Of a stretch of 64,000 nucleotides of DNA, positions 52,498 to 61,081 are shown piece by piece. Both the position numbers and the translations under genes were made by a program. Under the pieces are notes generated by a model. The model had not been told where the DNA came from, did not search any database, and saw only the letters and a program-made list of their open reading frames with translations. The first letter of the stretch is position 1, and every line of letters begins with the position of its first letter. Source of the DNA: Novosphingobium sp. PhB57 (lineage in GTDB: Bacteria; Pseudomonadota; Alphaproteobacteria; Sphingomonadales; Sphingomonadaceae); NCBI RefSeq assembly GCF_004342985.1, contig NZ_SMBO01000003.1, positions 124,001-188,000 on the forward strand, given 5' to 3'.

Positions 52498-53328
52498 ATG
52501 TCATTCACCACGCAAATCGCCGCCAGGGGGGCGACGGTTCGCCTGTCTCGGAGGGTCGGCGGCGCCGTTGCGGCCATGCTGGTCCTGCTCGCTCCGATAG
52601 GGTCCGCCACGGCACAAGTGACCACGGTCGATCCCGACGCGGCGATCGACAGCGATCTCAACGGCGGAAACGCCTCAGGAAACACGTATGCGCCCCCGGC
52701 CGAAGCGCCGCCGGTGGACGCGCCTTCGCCTTATCCGGGCAACGGAACGCCGGTCGATTCGTCAGCTAACGGTTCGACCTACCAGCCCGCGCCCAGCCCC
52801 TCGCAGACTACGCGTTCGCAGACCACGCCGCCTGCCGACGGATCGACGACCTATCGCCAGGACGACCTGATCGGCGCCGCCGAGGGCGTCTTCGGCAAGG
52901 GTGCCAAGGGGCTCGCCGGCGTGATAGAGGATCTGCTCAAGAAGCAGGGCGAGCCGAACGGCTACATCATCGGCCGTGAAGGCGGCGGCGCGATCGCCGT
53001 GGGCCTGCGCTATGGTTCGGGCACCCTCTATCACAAGGTGGAGGGCGAGCAGCCGGTCTACTGGACTGGCCCTTCGATCGGCTTCGATGCCGGTGCCAAC
53101 GCGGGCAAAGCCTTCGTGCTGGTCTACAACCTCTACGACACCGAAGACCTCTACCACCGATTCGGTGCGGGCGAGGGGCAGGCCTATCTCGTGGGCGGCT
53201 TCAACATCAGCTATCTGCGCCGCGGCAACGTCGTGCTTATTCCGGTTCGCGCCGGTGCGGGCCTGCGTCTCGGGGCCAACATCGGTTACATGAAGTTCAC
53301 CCACAAGCAGAGCTGGATGCCCTTCTAA
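52498..53328 (+). CDS. DUF1134 (EipA-like) envelope protein
   Basis: A 276-residue secreted protein. A signal peptide ends near ATAQ (residue 39). A low-complexity Pro/Ser/Thr region (about 45-120) follows, then a DUF1134 domain (about 125-276) with GGGAIAVGLRYGSG, GAGEGQAYLVGG and the C-terminal GLRLGANIGYMKF. The Brucella homologue EipA is periplasmic and needed for envelope integrity. GGAGGG lies 7 bases before ATG 52498; the frame is open from 52273, but the upstream part has no signal-peptide character. It is the first core gene past the tRNA. Confidence 0.85.
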   Translation: MSFTTQIAARGATVRLSRRVGGAVAAMLVLLAPIGSATAQVTTVDPDAAIDSDLNGGNASGNTYAPPAEAPPVDAPSPYPGNGTPVDSSANGSTYQPAPSPSQTTRSQTTPPADGSTTYRQDDLIGAAEGVFGKGAKGLAGVIEDLLKKQGEPNGYIIGREGGGAIAVGLRYGSGTLYHKVEGEQPVYWTGPSIGFDAGANAGKAFVLVYNLYDTEDLYHRFGAGEGQAYLVGGFNISYLRRGNVVLIPVRAGAGLRLGANIGYMKFTHKQSWMPF

Positions 53329-53358
53329 GGCGCGTCCAGCTCCCCGGTTTTGGATCCA

Positions 53359-53387
53359 TGCAGCGTCGGCTCCCGGTCGGCGCTGCA
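53359..53387 (+). terminator. Hairpin after DUF1134 gene
   Basis: TGCAGCGTCG (53359-53368) pairs with CGGCGCTGCA (53378-53387) with one G-U pair and a 9-base loop, 30 bases past the stop. The following T-run is short, so termination strength is uncertain. Confidence 0.45.
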
Positions 53388-53535
53388 CGGCTTTGCATCT
53401 TTCGTTCCATTCAAACAAAATTTCGCCCTGACGGGCATCCGGCATCGCCGGGCGCGATAAATTTGCAGTTCTCGGCAATTGTCGGTCGATCCGGCATTGC
53501 GCGCTGTCCCTGCTCGGTCTAATGCCCCGCGCGCC

Positions 53536-54714
53536 ATGCTTACGAACCTTCAGCAACAGCCCGCCGATGCGCTTCTCGCGCTCATCAAGCTCCACAACGC
53601 GGATCCGCGCGCAGACAAGATCGACCTCGGCGTCGGCGTCTACCGCACGGGCGAGGGGGATACCCCGGTGTTCCGCTCGATCAAGGCGGCCGAGGCGAAA
53701 CTCGTCGCCGAGCAGGACTCGAAAGCCTATCTCGGTCCTGAGGGCGACATGGGCTTCGTCGAAGCGCTCATGCCCTATGTCTTCGGCAAGGACAGCCCCG
53801 ACATGGGCGGCCGCATCGAAGGCATGCAGACCCCCGGCGGCACCGGTTCGCTGCGCCTCGCACTCGCGATGGTGAAGCGCGCGGGTTATCAGCGGATCAT
53901 CGTCGGCACGCCGAGCTGGCCGAACCATGCGCAGATCTGCGCCGACCTCGACCTGGGCGTCGTTGAATTCAACCACGCACTGCCCTCGGGCCACCCCGAC
54001 ATGGACGCCGTGCGCGCCGCGATCACCGGTGCCCAGGAAGGCGATGCCATCCTGCTGCACGGCTGCTGCCACAACCCCACCGGTATCGACTACACGAACG
54101 AGCAGTGGGACGAGATTGCCCAGCGCATCGCCGATGCCAAGATCCTGCCGATCCTCGACCTTGCCTACCAGGGCCTGGGAATGGGCATGGAAGAAGACGC
54201 CTATGGCCTGCGCCGCGTGCTCGTGGCCATGCCGGAAGCCCTGATCTGCTATTCGTGCGACAAGAACTTCGGCCTCTATCGCGACCGCGTCGGCGCTCTC
54301 TATGCGATGGTCTCCGATCCGGCCGACCTCGCCAAGGTCATGTCGAACGGCCACAACCTGGCGCGCGCCAACTGGTCGCAGCCGCCAGATCACGGCGGTG
54401 CCGCGGTTCGCCTGATCCTTGAGGATGAAGCGCTGACCGCGCAGTGGCTCGCGGAACTCGACGAGATGCGCGACCGCATGCGCCAGGTTCGCGCCAAGCT
54501 TGCCGCTTCCGGAACTGCCGGTGCGGTGGACCTGACGCCGATGGGCGGCCAGAACGGCCTGTTCTCGATCGTGCCGCTCAGCAAGGACCAGGTCCTTGAA
54601 ATGCGCGAGAAGCACGGGATCTACATGGCCGGTTCGGGCCGTATCAACGTGGCGGGCCTGACGATGGGCAACATCGACAAGTTCATCGCCGCAGTGGCGG
54701 ACGTGACGGCCTGA
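53536..54714 (+). CDS. Aromatic amino-acid/aspartate aminotransferase
   Basis: A 392-residue PLP enzyme of the class I aspartate/tyrosine family, moving amino groups between aromatic amino acids or aspartate and 2-oxoglutarate. The N-terminal KIDLGVGVYRTGEG, the CCHNPTGIDYT substrate/PLP motif and the PLP lysine in SCDKNFGLYRDRVG are clear. The start at 53536 begins at LTNLQQQPAD, typical for the family; the frame is open from 53479. It abuts the acetyltransferase gene (TGA then ATG). Whether it is AspC- or TyrB-like cannot be decided by eye. Confidence 0.92.
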   Translation: MLTNLQQQPADALLALIKLHNADPRADKIDLGVGVYRTGEGDTPVFRSIKAAEAKLVAEQDSKAYLGPEGDMGFVEALMPYVFGKDSPDMGGRIEGMQTPGGTGSLRLALAMVKRAGYQRIIVGTPSWPNHAQICADLDLGVVEFNHALPSGHPDMDAVRAAITGAQEGDAILLHGCCHNPTGIDYTNEQWDEIAQRIADAKILPILDLAYQGLGMGMEEDAYGLRRVLVAMPEALICYSCDKNFGLYRDRVGALYAMVSDPADLAKVMSNGHNLARANWSQPPDHGGAAVRLILEDEALTAQWLAELDEMRDRMRQVRAKLAASGTAGAVDLTPMGGQNGLFSIVPLSKDQVLEMREKHGIYMAGSGRINVAGLTMGNIDKFIAAVADVTA

Positions 54715-55248
54715 ATGGATCGCCAGCCGGTCCTTGAAGGGGACCGGCTGGTCCTTCGTCCGCTTCGTGCCGACGATTGGGACGCGCTGTTTGCCGTGGC
54801 TTCCGATCGCGAGATCTGGGCGGGCCATCCCGCTCACGATCGCTGGCAGGAGCCGGTGTTCCGGCGCTTCTTTGCCGAGGCAATGGCCAGCGGCGGGGCT
54901 CTCGCGGTTGTCGACAGGCAAAGCGGGGCGCTGATCGGCTCCAGCCGTTACGGCCAGCCTGATGGCGACGAGATCGAGATCGGTTGGACTTTCCTGGCGC
55001 GCGCGTATTGGGGCCGCGGCTGCAATGCCGAGATGAAGCGCCTGATGCTTGCCCATGCGCTTGTCCATTTCGCGCGGGTGACCTTCATGGTCGGCGCAAA
55101 CAACGTGATCTCACGCAAGGCCATGGGCCATATCGGCGGCGTTCTGACGGATCGCGCTTTCGAACGCGAACTATGCGGCGTGATCGTTCCGCATGTGCTT
55201 TTCGAAATCACCCGCGAGAGCTTTGCTCATGGGCCTTTTGCGGATTGA
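54715..55248 (+). CDS. GNAT-family N-acetyltransferase
   Basis: A 177-residue acetyltransferase. The N-terminal EGDRLVLRPLRADDWDALFAV and the central GWTFLARAYWGRGCNAEMKRLML carry the family folds. The acetyl-CoA loop is seen as YWGRGCNAE, somewhat shifted from the consensus. The ATG directly follows the stop of the aminotransferase, so the genes are coupled. The acceptor is unknown. Confidence 0.82.
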   Translation: MDRQPVLEGDRLVLRPLRADDWDALFAVASDREIWAGHPAHDRWQEPVFRRFFAEAMASGGALAVVDRQSGALIGSSRYGQPDGDEIEIGWTFLARAYWGRGCNAEMKRLMLAHALVHFARVTFMVGANNVISRKAMGHIGGVLTDRAFERELCGVIVPHVLFEITRESFAHGPFAD

Positions 55249-55310
55249 GGATTTCTGGCTGGAGGCCTTGAAAGGGTCTCCGAGCGACCCTTCCGCGGCT
55301 TTGATTTCCC

Positions 55311-55928
55311 TCAGTTCCGCAGCGACTGCATCCGCTGCAGGTAGCGGGCAAGCACGTCGATCTCCAGGTTCACGCTGTCTCCTGCCTTAAACGTGCCGAT
55401 CGTGGTCACTTCGGAGGTGTGGGGAATGATGTTGAGCGTAAAATGGCAGCTACCGTCCGCCTGGTCGGTCACGTCGTTCACCGTCAGCGATACGCCGTCG
55501 ACGGTGATCGATCCCTTGGGGGCGAGATAGGGCGCCAGTTCCTTCGGGGCGGCGATCACGAAGCGCTTCGAATCGCCTTCCGGCGTCACGCTGACGATGG
55601 TGCCGACGCCGTCGACATGGCCTGTCACGATGTGCCCGCCCAGTTCGTCACCCAGCTTGAGGGCAGGTTCGAGATTGAGGCTGGTGCCCTGGGTCCAGCG
55701 GCCCGGCACGGTGCGGGAAACCGATTCCGCCGAGATGTCCACTGCGAACCAGGCGTCGCCGGCCACGCCGCCCTTGTCCACCACGGTCAGGCACACGCCC
55801 GAGCACGAGATCGAAGCGCCCATGGCGATGCCGGCCGGATCGAAGGGGCAAGTGATGACCGCGCGCAAATCGCCCGTCTGGCGGGCTTCGCGGATCTGGC
55901 CGATGGCGGTGACAATTCCGGTGAACAT
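55311..55928 (-). CDS. ribE: Riboflavin synthase, alpha subunit
   Basis: A 205-residue enzyme that converts two 6,7-dimethyl-8-ribityllumazine molecules to riboflavin. It starts with the hallmark MFTGIV and has two lumazine-binding repeats: CSGVCLTVV near 42-50 with SRTVPGRW, then GHIVTGHVDGVG and SITVDGVSLTVND in the second. It follows ribD by two bases and is last in a six-gene minus-strand operon. No FMN riboswitch is visible before ribD. Confidence 0.95.
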   Translation of the reverse strand: MFTGIVTAIGQIREARQTGDLRAVITCPFDPAGIAMGASISCSGVCLTVVDKGGVAGDAWFAVDISAESVSRTVPGRWTQGTSLNLEPALKLGDELGGHIVTGHVDGVGTIVSVTPEGDSKRFVIAAPKELAPYLAPKGSITVDGVSLTVNDVTDQADGSCHFTLNIIPHTSEVTTIGTFKAGDSVNLEIDVLARYLQRMQSLRN

Positions 55929-55930
55929 GG

Positions 55931-56947
55931 CTACCTTTCGAGCGGGTGCTCTGATGAATGTGCGGTTTCGTAGACTTCCAGCGTGTCGCTGCCAAGCCGC
56001 CGCCGTTCGGCCAGGCGCCAGCGGCCGTGGGCTTCGGAAAGGCTTGCAAGCCCGAAGTCGGAAAGAGCGGGACGTCCTCCGATGAGGATCGGTGCGCGAT
56101 AGATCAGCAGTCGATCGACCAGGCCGGCGCGCAGGAAGGCAGTCGCAGCGCCGGCGCCGCCCTCGACGAAGAGGTGCTGAATGCCCGCCATGCCGGTCAC
56201 GTCCTCGGGCCTTGCCAGCGCCTTCCAGCCTTCGGGAACGCTGCCGCTTGTCAGCACCCAGCGCTCCGGGCTGCGCGCTTCGAGCCCCGGCAGACGGACA
56301 TCGAGGCGAGGGCGGTCGGCGCGCAGCGTTCCGCCGCCAACGAGGATGGCATCGGCCCTGGCCCGCATGGCATGGGTATGGGCACGGGCCTCGGCTCCGG
56401 TGATCCACTGGCTCTCGCCGCTGGCAAGGGCGATGCAGCCGTCGAGCGACAGCGCCAGTTTGAGCGTCACTTCGGGACGGGCGAGGCGCTTGGAGATCAG
56501 GTAGCCGGAAAGGCTCTGCTGGCAGGCCATTGAAGGCAGATAAATCGCTTCGATCCCGGCCGCGATCAGGCGCGCAAGGCCGGCGCCGGAGGTGCGGGGG
56601 TCGGGGTCCATGCAGCCGATGACCACGCGGGCCAGTCCGGCCGCGCAGACGAGATCGGCGCAGGCGGGGCCGCGCGCCGACTGGTGGGCGCAAGGCTCCA
56701 ATGTGACGTAGAGCGTGCCGCCTCGCGCAGCTTTGCCCGCGAGCGCAAGACACATCGCCTCGGCGTGCGGGCGACCGCCGGGCTGGGTCCAGCCACGGGC
56801 GATGACCTTGCCGTCCTTCACGAGGATCGCGCCGACGCTGGGGTTTGGCCTGCTGGAAGGCCGTGCGCGTGCAGCAATCGCGGCGGCCGCGGCCAGCCAG
56901 CGCGCGTCGTGACCGGCGGCAGCTTTCACCTTGTCAGCAGTTTTCAC
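55931..56947 (-). CDS. ribD: Bifunctional riboflavin deaminase/reductase
   Basis: A 338-residue fusion for the second and third steps of riboflavin synthesis. The deaminase half holds zinc ligands His61 and Glu63 (HAE), Cys86 (LEPCAH) and Cys96. The reductase half begins near 160 ([11 protein letters not shown]), with SQWITG and [15 protein letters not shown]. The start is a GTG at 56947 overlapping the preceding stop by four bases (GTGA). It is coupled to ribE two bases downstream. Confidence 0.93.
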   Translation of the reverse strand: MKTADKVKAAAGHDARWLAAAAAIAARARPSSRPNPSVGAILVKDGKVIARGWTQPGGRPHAEAMCLALAGKAARGGTLYVTLEPCAHQSARGPACADLVCAAGLARVVIGCMDPDPRTSGAGLARLIAAGIEAIYLPSMACQQSLSGYLISKRLARPEVTLKLALSLDGCIALASGESQWITGAEARAHTHAMRARADAILVGGGTLRADRPRLDVRLPGLEARSPERWVLTSGSVPEGWKALARPEDVTGMAGIQHLFVEGGAGAATAFLRAGLVDRLLIYRAPILIGGRPALSDFGLASLSEAHGRWRLAERRRLGSDTLEVYETAHSSEHPLER

Positions 56948-57441
56948 TGGGCAGGCTGGGTCGGAACCTGATCGACCTGCGGCAGCGTACGTCCTTCGGG
57001 CAGGCGGGGCTTGCCGATGCGGTCCATCTCGGCCTTCTTGCGCGCGGCTTCCTCGGCGTCGGCCTCACGGGCGATCTTGTCCACGTCCATCCCGGAGTAG
57101 CGACCGATCGTCTTGTAGATTTCGCGAACGTCCTTCTCGCGCCGGGCCTGCTCGGCCGCCCAGGCTTCCTTGCGCTTCTGGTTCTCGATGTTCGAGGCGA
57201 GGATCTGTTCCTCGGTGCGATGGGCCGGAAGCACCGAGATATAGACGACCTTGGGCGGCGGATGCGGGCCGCGCCCTTCCTGGGTCGACATGAGATAGAA
57301 AACCGAGAACGTGCATGCTGCCGAGACCGCGGCGATGCGCCAGCGGTTGCTGCCCGCCTGCTTCCACACCGCGCGGAAGTCTGCGATCATGCCGACCGGG
57401 CTGACGTCTTTCCAGTAACCAGAACGCTTGAACAGTGCCAT
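56944..57441 (-). CDS. Hypothetical single-pass membrane protein with charged C-terminal helix
   Basis: A 165-residue protein with a cytoplasmic N-terminus, one hydrophobic segment (about residues 35-52, [17 protein letters not shown]) and a soluble tail. The tail includes a strongly charged, probably coiled-coil helix (about 85-145, rich in Glu, Arg and Lys) and a Pro-rich end. It lies between the metalloprotease-like gene and ribD and overlaps ribD by four bases. I do not recognise its family; a membrane-anchored scaffold is possible. Confidence 0.75.
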   Translation of the reverse strand: MALFKRSGYWKDVSPVGMIADFRAVWKQAGSNRWRIAAVSAACTFSVFYLMSTQEGRGPHPPPKVVYISVLPAHRTEEQILASNIENQKRKEAWAAEQARREKDVREIYKTIGRYSGMDVDKIAREADAEEAARKKAEMDRIGKPRLPEGRTLPQVDQVPTQPAQ

Positions 57442-57474
57442 GCCGGGCTATGTAGTCGCTAAAAGGGCGGAACG

Positions 57475-58200
57475 CTACCCGAACGGCACATAGAGCGAGC
57501 GGCCATTTTCCTTGAGCCACCGATTGGCCGAGGGCACGCTGCCTTCGAAGATTTGTCCCAGAAAATCATGGAATGCCGGCGAATGGTCGAAGTGCACAAG
57601 GTGTGCCACTTCGTGCGCCACTACCGAGCGGCGCACGGGGTCCGGCGCCATGATGAGCCGCCAGTTGATGCGAATCGATCCATCCGCCGCGCAGCTGCCC
57701 CAGCGCCGCCGTGCGCTCGACAGCGCCAGCGCCGGTGTCGCTTGTGCGGCGCGGTCGCAGTATTCCGCCAGATCCTGCGCGAGCACGTCGCGCGCTTCGC
57801 CTTCGAGCCAGCGCTTCAGTCGCGCAGCCAGCGAGTCTTCCGGGCCGCCGACCAAGAGCAATCCGTCATCCGGCACGGGGCGGCGCGGCAGGGCGGCATG
57901 GTGCCGGATCGTGAAGCGGTGGCCCCGAAAGTCGAGAAGGGCGCCGTCGCCCAGCGGCTGCACCTTGGGCAGGGCCTCGATCTGGATCGCCAGCCAGGAC
58001 TGTTTGGAGCGGGCGAAGGCCACGGCGTCCTCGGTGCGCGTCCATTGCGGGACGGAAATGCGGATTTCGCTGCCGTCGGGCGCGAGCCGCATGGTCATCC
58101 GCCGGGACTGCGCCAACCTGCGGATCACGACGGGAACCTGACGGCCGGCGATTTCGAGCACCGGCTCCTTGCGAGGGTCACGGCGAAGCCAGTCGAGCAC
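57475..58200 (-). CDS. YgjP/M48-like (SprT-type) zinc metallopeptidase
   Basis: A 241-residue protein of the DUF45/YgjP group. The zinc motif HEVAHLVHFDHSPAFH gives HExxH plus a third His nine residues on. The segment RRWGSCAADGSIRINWRLIMAP upstream (read in two parts, RRWGSC and INWRLIMAP) is typical of the family. Start is a GTG at 58200, three bases after the stop of the cysteine-cluster gene. Its peptide target is unknown. Confidence 0.88.
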   Translation of the reverse strand: MLDWLRRDPRKEPVLEIAGRQVPVVIRRLAQSRRMTMRLAPDGSEIRISVPQWTRTEDAVAFARSKQSWLAIQIEALPKVQPLGDGALLDFRGHRFTIRHHAALPRRPVPDDGLLLVGGPEDSLAARLKRWLEGEARDVLAQDLAEYCDRAAQATPALALSSARRRWGSCAADGSIRINWRLIMAPDPVRRSVVAHEVAHLVHFDHSPAFHDFLGQIFEGSVPSANRWLKENGRSLYVPFG

Positions 58201-58203
58201 GGG

Positions 58204-58701
58204 CTATTTGCTCTCCCAGGGCGCGGGGCCTTCGGGTTCCAGATATTCCTCAGCGTCCTCATCGTCGCCATAGGGCCAGACGATGTGGTTTTCGAGCGGC
58301 CCGGCCACCGTCTCGCTGATGACCTTGCCCGCAACGGAGATCCCCGCCGCGTGGACCGCCTCGCGGTCGCCGCAGACGAGATAGTGCCATTCCGGCAGGG
58401 GCTCACCGTCCGCGCGCAGGCGATAGGCGCAGCTGGGCGGCAACCAGGCCAGGTTGCCCGCCGTCTTGGGCGTCAGCTTCAGGCAGTCCGGCACGAACTT
58501 GTGCCGCCGGGGATAGTCGCTGCACTGCGCCGTCTTGAGATTGAGCAGCTTGCAGGCGACGTTCGTGTGGTAGATTTCCCCGGTATCGGCATCCTCGACC
58601 TTGTGCAGGCAGCACTGGCCGCAACCGTCGCAGAGGGCTTCCCACTCCTCGCGGTTGAGCGTGTCGATCGGGCGTTCCCAGAAAGGCTTGGCTGCGTTCA
58701 C
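58204..58701 (-). CDS. YcgN-family cysteine-cluster protein
   Basis: A 165-residue protein of the YcgN/YkgJ-like cysteine-cluster family (UPF0260). Conserved cysteines are in [12 protein letters not shown] (near residues 21-32), VACKLL, QCSDYP and PDCLKL, consistent with binding an iron-sulphur cluster or zinc. Start is a GTG at 58701, overlapping the SCO stop by four bases. The function is not established in any organism I can name. Confidence 0.88.
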   Translation of the reverse strand: MNAAKPFWERPIDTLNREEWEALCDGCGQCCLHKVEDADTGEIYHTNVACKLLNLKTAQCSDYPRRHKFVPDCLKLTPKTAGNLAWLPPSCAYRLRADGEPLPEWHYLVCGDREAVHAAGISVAGKVISETVAGPLENHIVWPYGDDEDAEEYLEPEGPAPWESK

Positions 58702-59312
58702 TTCACCCACTTCGCCAGTTCGGCCGAGACGGCTTCCGGTCCCTTGTCCACCGGCAGCATGGCGATCGGCTTGCCCTCCGGGTCCATCAGGAATGCCGTG
58801 CGGCTGTGATCCATGAGATAGCCTCCGGGCGTCGATTCGCCTTTCTTGTAATAGACCGCAAAAGCGTCGGCCGCCTGCTTGATCTGCGCGGGGCTGCCGG
58901 TGAGGCCATAGAGGCGCGGTCCGAAGGCGGCGGTCCACTGGCCCACGACTTCGGGCGTGTCGCGCGCGGGATCGATGGTCACGAAGATCGGCTGCACTTT
59001 GGCGGCCTGCGCGGCATGGGCCTTCTCGTAGAGAGAGAAGCCGCGCATCATCGCCTGGACATCCATCGGGCAGGCATCCGGGCAGAAGGTGTAGCCGAAG
59101 TAGACGATCCGCCATTTGCCCTTGAAGCTCTCCCAGGTAACGGTCTTGCCGTCCTTGTCCGTCAGCGTGAAGGGCCCGCCGATCTGCGCGCCTTCCAGCG
59201 GCGGCGCCTCGGTGGCGGACTGCTGGCAGGCAGCGAGCGACAGGCCCAGCGAAAGGGCCAGGGCGAGGGGGGCGATACGGCGCAGCAGGTATGTCATGGC
59301 GCCGCGCTTCAT
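58698..59312 (-). CDS. SCO1/SenC-family copper chaperone lipoprotein
   Basis: A 204-residue thioredoxin-fold protein that delivers copper to cytochrome c oxidase. The lipobox LAAC places lipidated Cys29 outside the inner membrane. Copper ligands are Cys77 and Cys81 (TFCPDACP) and His169 (MDHSRTAF). The second Met, in frame five codons in, could also be the start. It is the first gene of the six-gene unit that ends with ribE. Confidence 0.92.
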   Translation of the reverse strand: MKRGAMTYLLRRIAPLALALSLGLSLAACQQSATEAPPLEGAQIGGPFTLTDKDGKTVTWESFKGKWRIVYFGYTFCPDACPMDVQAMMRGFSLYEKAHAAQAAKVQPIFVTIDPARDTPEVVGQWTAAFGPRLYGLTGSPAQIKQAADAFAVYYKKGESTPGGYLMDHSRTAFLMDPEGKPIAMLPVDKGPEAVSAELAKWVK

Positions 59313-59394
59313 GCTCTGCTAGAGCCTCTGGCGCAAGGGTGCGATGCCGGAAGGGAAGGCCGGTTTTCAGGGCGCCCTTGTCTGTCTGGAGGTA

Positions 59395-60057
59395 ATGAAG
59401 GTGTCGAAGACCATGTCCGGGAACGTGTCCCAGCGCTCGCGTGGAATCCTCAGAGCGCGTCCTGTCAGGGCATTCCTGGCCGCACTGGCCGCAGGCCTGA
59501 TGTTCGCTTCCCCGGCTCACGCCGATTTCTCCGAGGGGTACAAGTTCCTCGAATCGGTGAAGAAAAAGGAAGGCGAGAAAGTCGAGCAGGCGCTTGCCGA
59601 CAATGGCCAGATCGTCAACGCCAAGGACGTGACGACGGGCGAGACGGCGCTGCTGATCGTCACGAACCGCCGGGACATCACCTGGTTGAGCTACCTCATC
59701 GGCAAGGGCGCCAACGTCAACGCTTCCGACGACCGTGGCCGGACCCCGCTTTCGGTTGCGGTCAGCCTGGGCTGGCGCGACGGCGTTTCGGTGCTGCTCG
59801 ATCACAAGGCGAACCCGAGCACGTCGAACGATGCCGGCGAAACTCCGCTGATCTTCGCAGTGCACCGCAAGGATAGCGACATGGTGAAGGCGCTGCTCGA
59901 AGCCGGTGCCGATCCCAGCCGCTCCGACAATTCCGGCCGCAGCGCGCGCGACTATGCCGCGCAGGAAGCGCGTGGCAGCACGCTGGCAACCTTGCTGGAC
60001 GACTATGCCAAGAAGAATTCGGGCAAGGGCAAGGCCGTCTACGGCCCGACGTTCTGA
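59395..60057 (+). CDS. Secreted ankyrin-repeat protein
   Basis: A 220-residue protein with a signal peptide (hydrophobic [12 protein letters not shown], cleavage after AHA) and about four ankyrin repeats, seen as [46 protein letters not shown] and [12 protein letters not shown]. It probably makes protein contacts in the periplasm. The start is 59395 (ATG) or GTG 59401, which is better spaced after GGAGG at 59388-59392; the longer frame from 59344 is unlikely. It is divergent from the SCO operon and co-directional with COQ9. Confidence 0.85.
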   Translation: MKVSKTMSGNVSQRSRGILRARPVRAFLAALAAGLMFASPAHADFSEGYKFLESVKKKEGEKVEQALADNGQIVNAKDVTTGETALLIVTNRRDITWLSYLIGKGANVNASDDRGRTPLSVAVSLGWRDGVSVLLDHKANPSTSNDAGETPLIFAVHRKDSDMVKALLEAGADPSRSDNSGRSARDYAAQEARGSTLATLLDDYAKKNSGKGKAVYGPTF

Positions 60058-60062
60058 GCGCG

Positions 60063-60719
60063 ATGATGCAAGAGCCAGAAACACTCGAAGGTCTGCGCCG
60101 CCAGCTTGCGCCGGCCATTGCCGATGCCGCCGTGTTCGACGGTTGGACGATGGACGCCGTGCGACAGGCGGCGCGTCTGGCCGGCATCGACGCGGCGCTG
60201 GCGGAATTCGCATTCCGCGAAGGCCCGATGGCGATGATCTCGGCCTGGGTGAGCCATGTCGACCAGCAGATGGAGCGCTCCACCCCAGCGTCATCGCTGC
60301 AGGGCGTCTCCATTCGCGAGCGTATCCGCCGTCTGGTCATGGCCCGTCTCGATGCCGTGGCGGGCCGGGAGGAAGCCTTGAACCGGGCGCTGACGATCAT
60401 GGCGATGCCGCAGAACCTGCGTACTTCACTCCGTCTGGGGTGGAACAGCGCGGACGCCATGTGGCGGCTCGCGGGCGACACCGCGACCGATTACAACCAC
60501 TATACCAAACGCACGATCCTGGGCGGGATCTATGCGGCGACTCTGCGGGTCTTCGCTTCGGACAAGAGCGCCGACAAGGCGGAAACCCGTGCTTTCCTGG
60601 ATCGCCGGATCGAGGGTATCATTCGCTTCGAGAAGACGAAGGCCCAGTTCCTGCGCGCGCCGGAAGAACGCATCAGCCTGGTGCGCCTGCTCGGGCGGCT
60701 GCGTTATCCGGCCCGCTGA
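60063..60719 (+). CDS. COQ9-family ubiquinone biosynthesis protein
   Basis: A 218-residue COQ9 homologue, a lipid-binding TetR-like-fold protein that presents intermediates to the ubiquinone hydroxylase in mitochondria and alphaproteobacteria. Helical features match: [16 protein letters not shown] in the N-half and [22 protein letters not shown] in the C-half with its amphipathic end. It begins 5 bases after the ankyrin stop and is probably co-transcribed. Confidence 0.9.
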   Translation: MMQEPETLEGLRRQLAPAIADAAVFDGWTMDAVRQAARLAGIDAALAEFAFREGPMAMISAWVSHVDQQMERSTPASSLQGVSIRERIRRLVMARLDAVAGREEALNRALTIMAMPQNLRTSLRLGWNSADAMWRLAGDTATDYNHYTKRTILGGIYAATLRVFASDKSADKAETRAFLDRRIEGIIRFEKTKAQFLRAPEERISLVRLLGRLRYPAR

Positions 60720-60794
60720 CCGGCCGGCCGGGCTGATGATGCGCGCTTCGGCATCGGGAGAGGGTGTCCGCAGTCGGATCAGGGTTTGTTAGTT

Positions 60795-60813
60795 ATTGCG
60801 AACAAGTTGCAAT
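60795..60813 (+). promoter_or_regulatory. Fur-box-like dyad before feoAB
   Basis: ATTGCGA (60795-60801) and TTGCAAT (60807-60813) form an imperfect dyad with 6 of 7 arm positions matching around five bases. Fur boxes in alphaproteobacteria contain such TTGC/GCAA arms. It lies 28 bases before the feoA start, suiting iron-dependent repression. Confidence 0.55.
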
Positions 60814-60841
60814 CGCTGCGCTGATCTGGCAGCGGAGCGGC

Positions 60842-61081
60842 ATGACTTTGGATCTTCTCCCCATTGACCAGCGCGCTCGAATCGTCGCGGTGGATTGGAA
60901 TGCACTGGTTCCCGAAGAGGCGCGCCGCCTTCGCGCGCTCGGCCTGGAGGAAGGCGCGACGGTTTCCGTGGCGCACCGGGGCGTCGCCGGCGGGCGCGAC
61001 CCGATCGCCATCACCATCGGGCGCATGACGATTGCCGTGCGCCGTGCCCACGCCGTCGCCATGGAAGTTTCGCCGTTATGA
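60842..61081 (+). CDS. feoA: Ferrous iron transport protein A
   Basis: A 79-residue SH3-like protein, the usual FeoA size, that assists FeoB-dependent Fe(II) uptake from the cytosolic side. Features are LGLEEGATVSVAHRGVAGGRDPIAI and a C-terminal RRAHAVAMEV. The ATG at 60842 follows GGAG by 5 bases; an upstream frame to 60764 is open but not typical. It overlaps feoB by four bases (ATGA), so FeoA and FeoB are translated together. Confidence 0.92.
   Translation: MTLDLLPIDQRARIVAVDWNALVPEEARRLRALGLEEGATVSVAHRGVAGGRDPIAITIGRMTIAVRRAHAVAMEVSPL

Noticed and set aside
52762..55068. A 768-codon open frame on the minus strand
   Set aside because: It is antisense to the DUF1134, aminotransferase and acetyltransferase genes and has no recognisable domain.
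56948..57474. FMN riboswitch before ribD
   Set aside because: ribD overlaps the preceding gene and no RFN-type conserved stems are visible; regulation must act at the head of the operon, if at all.
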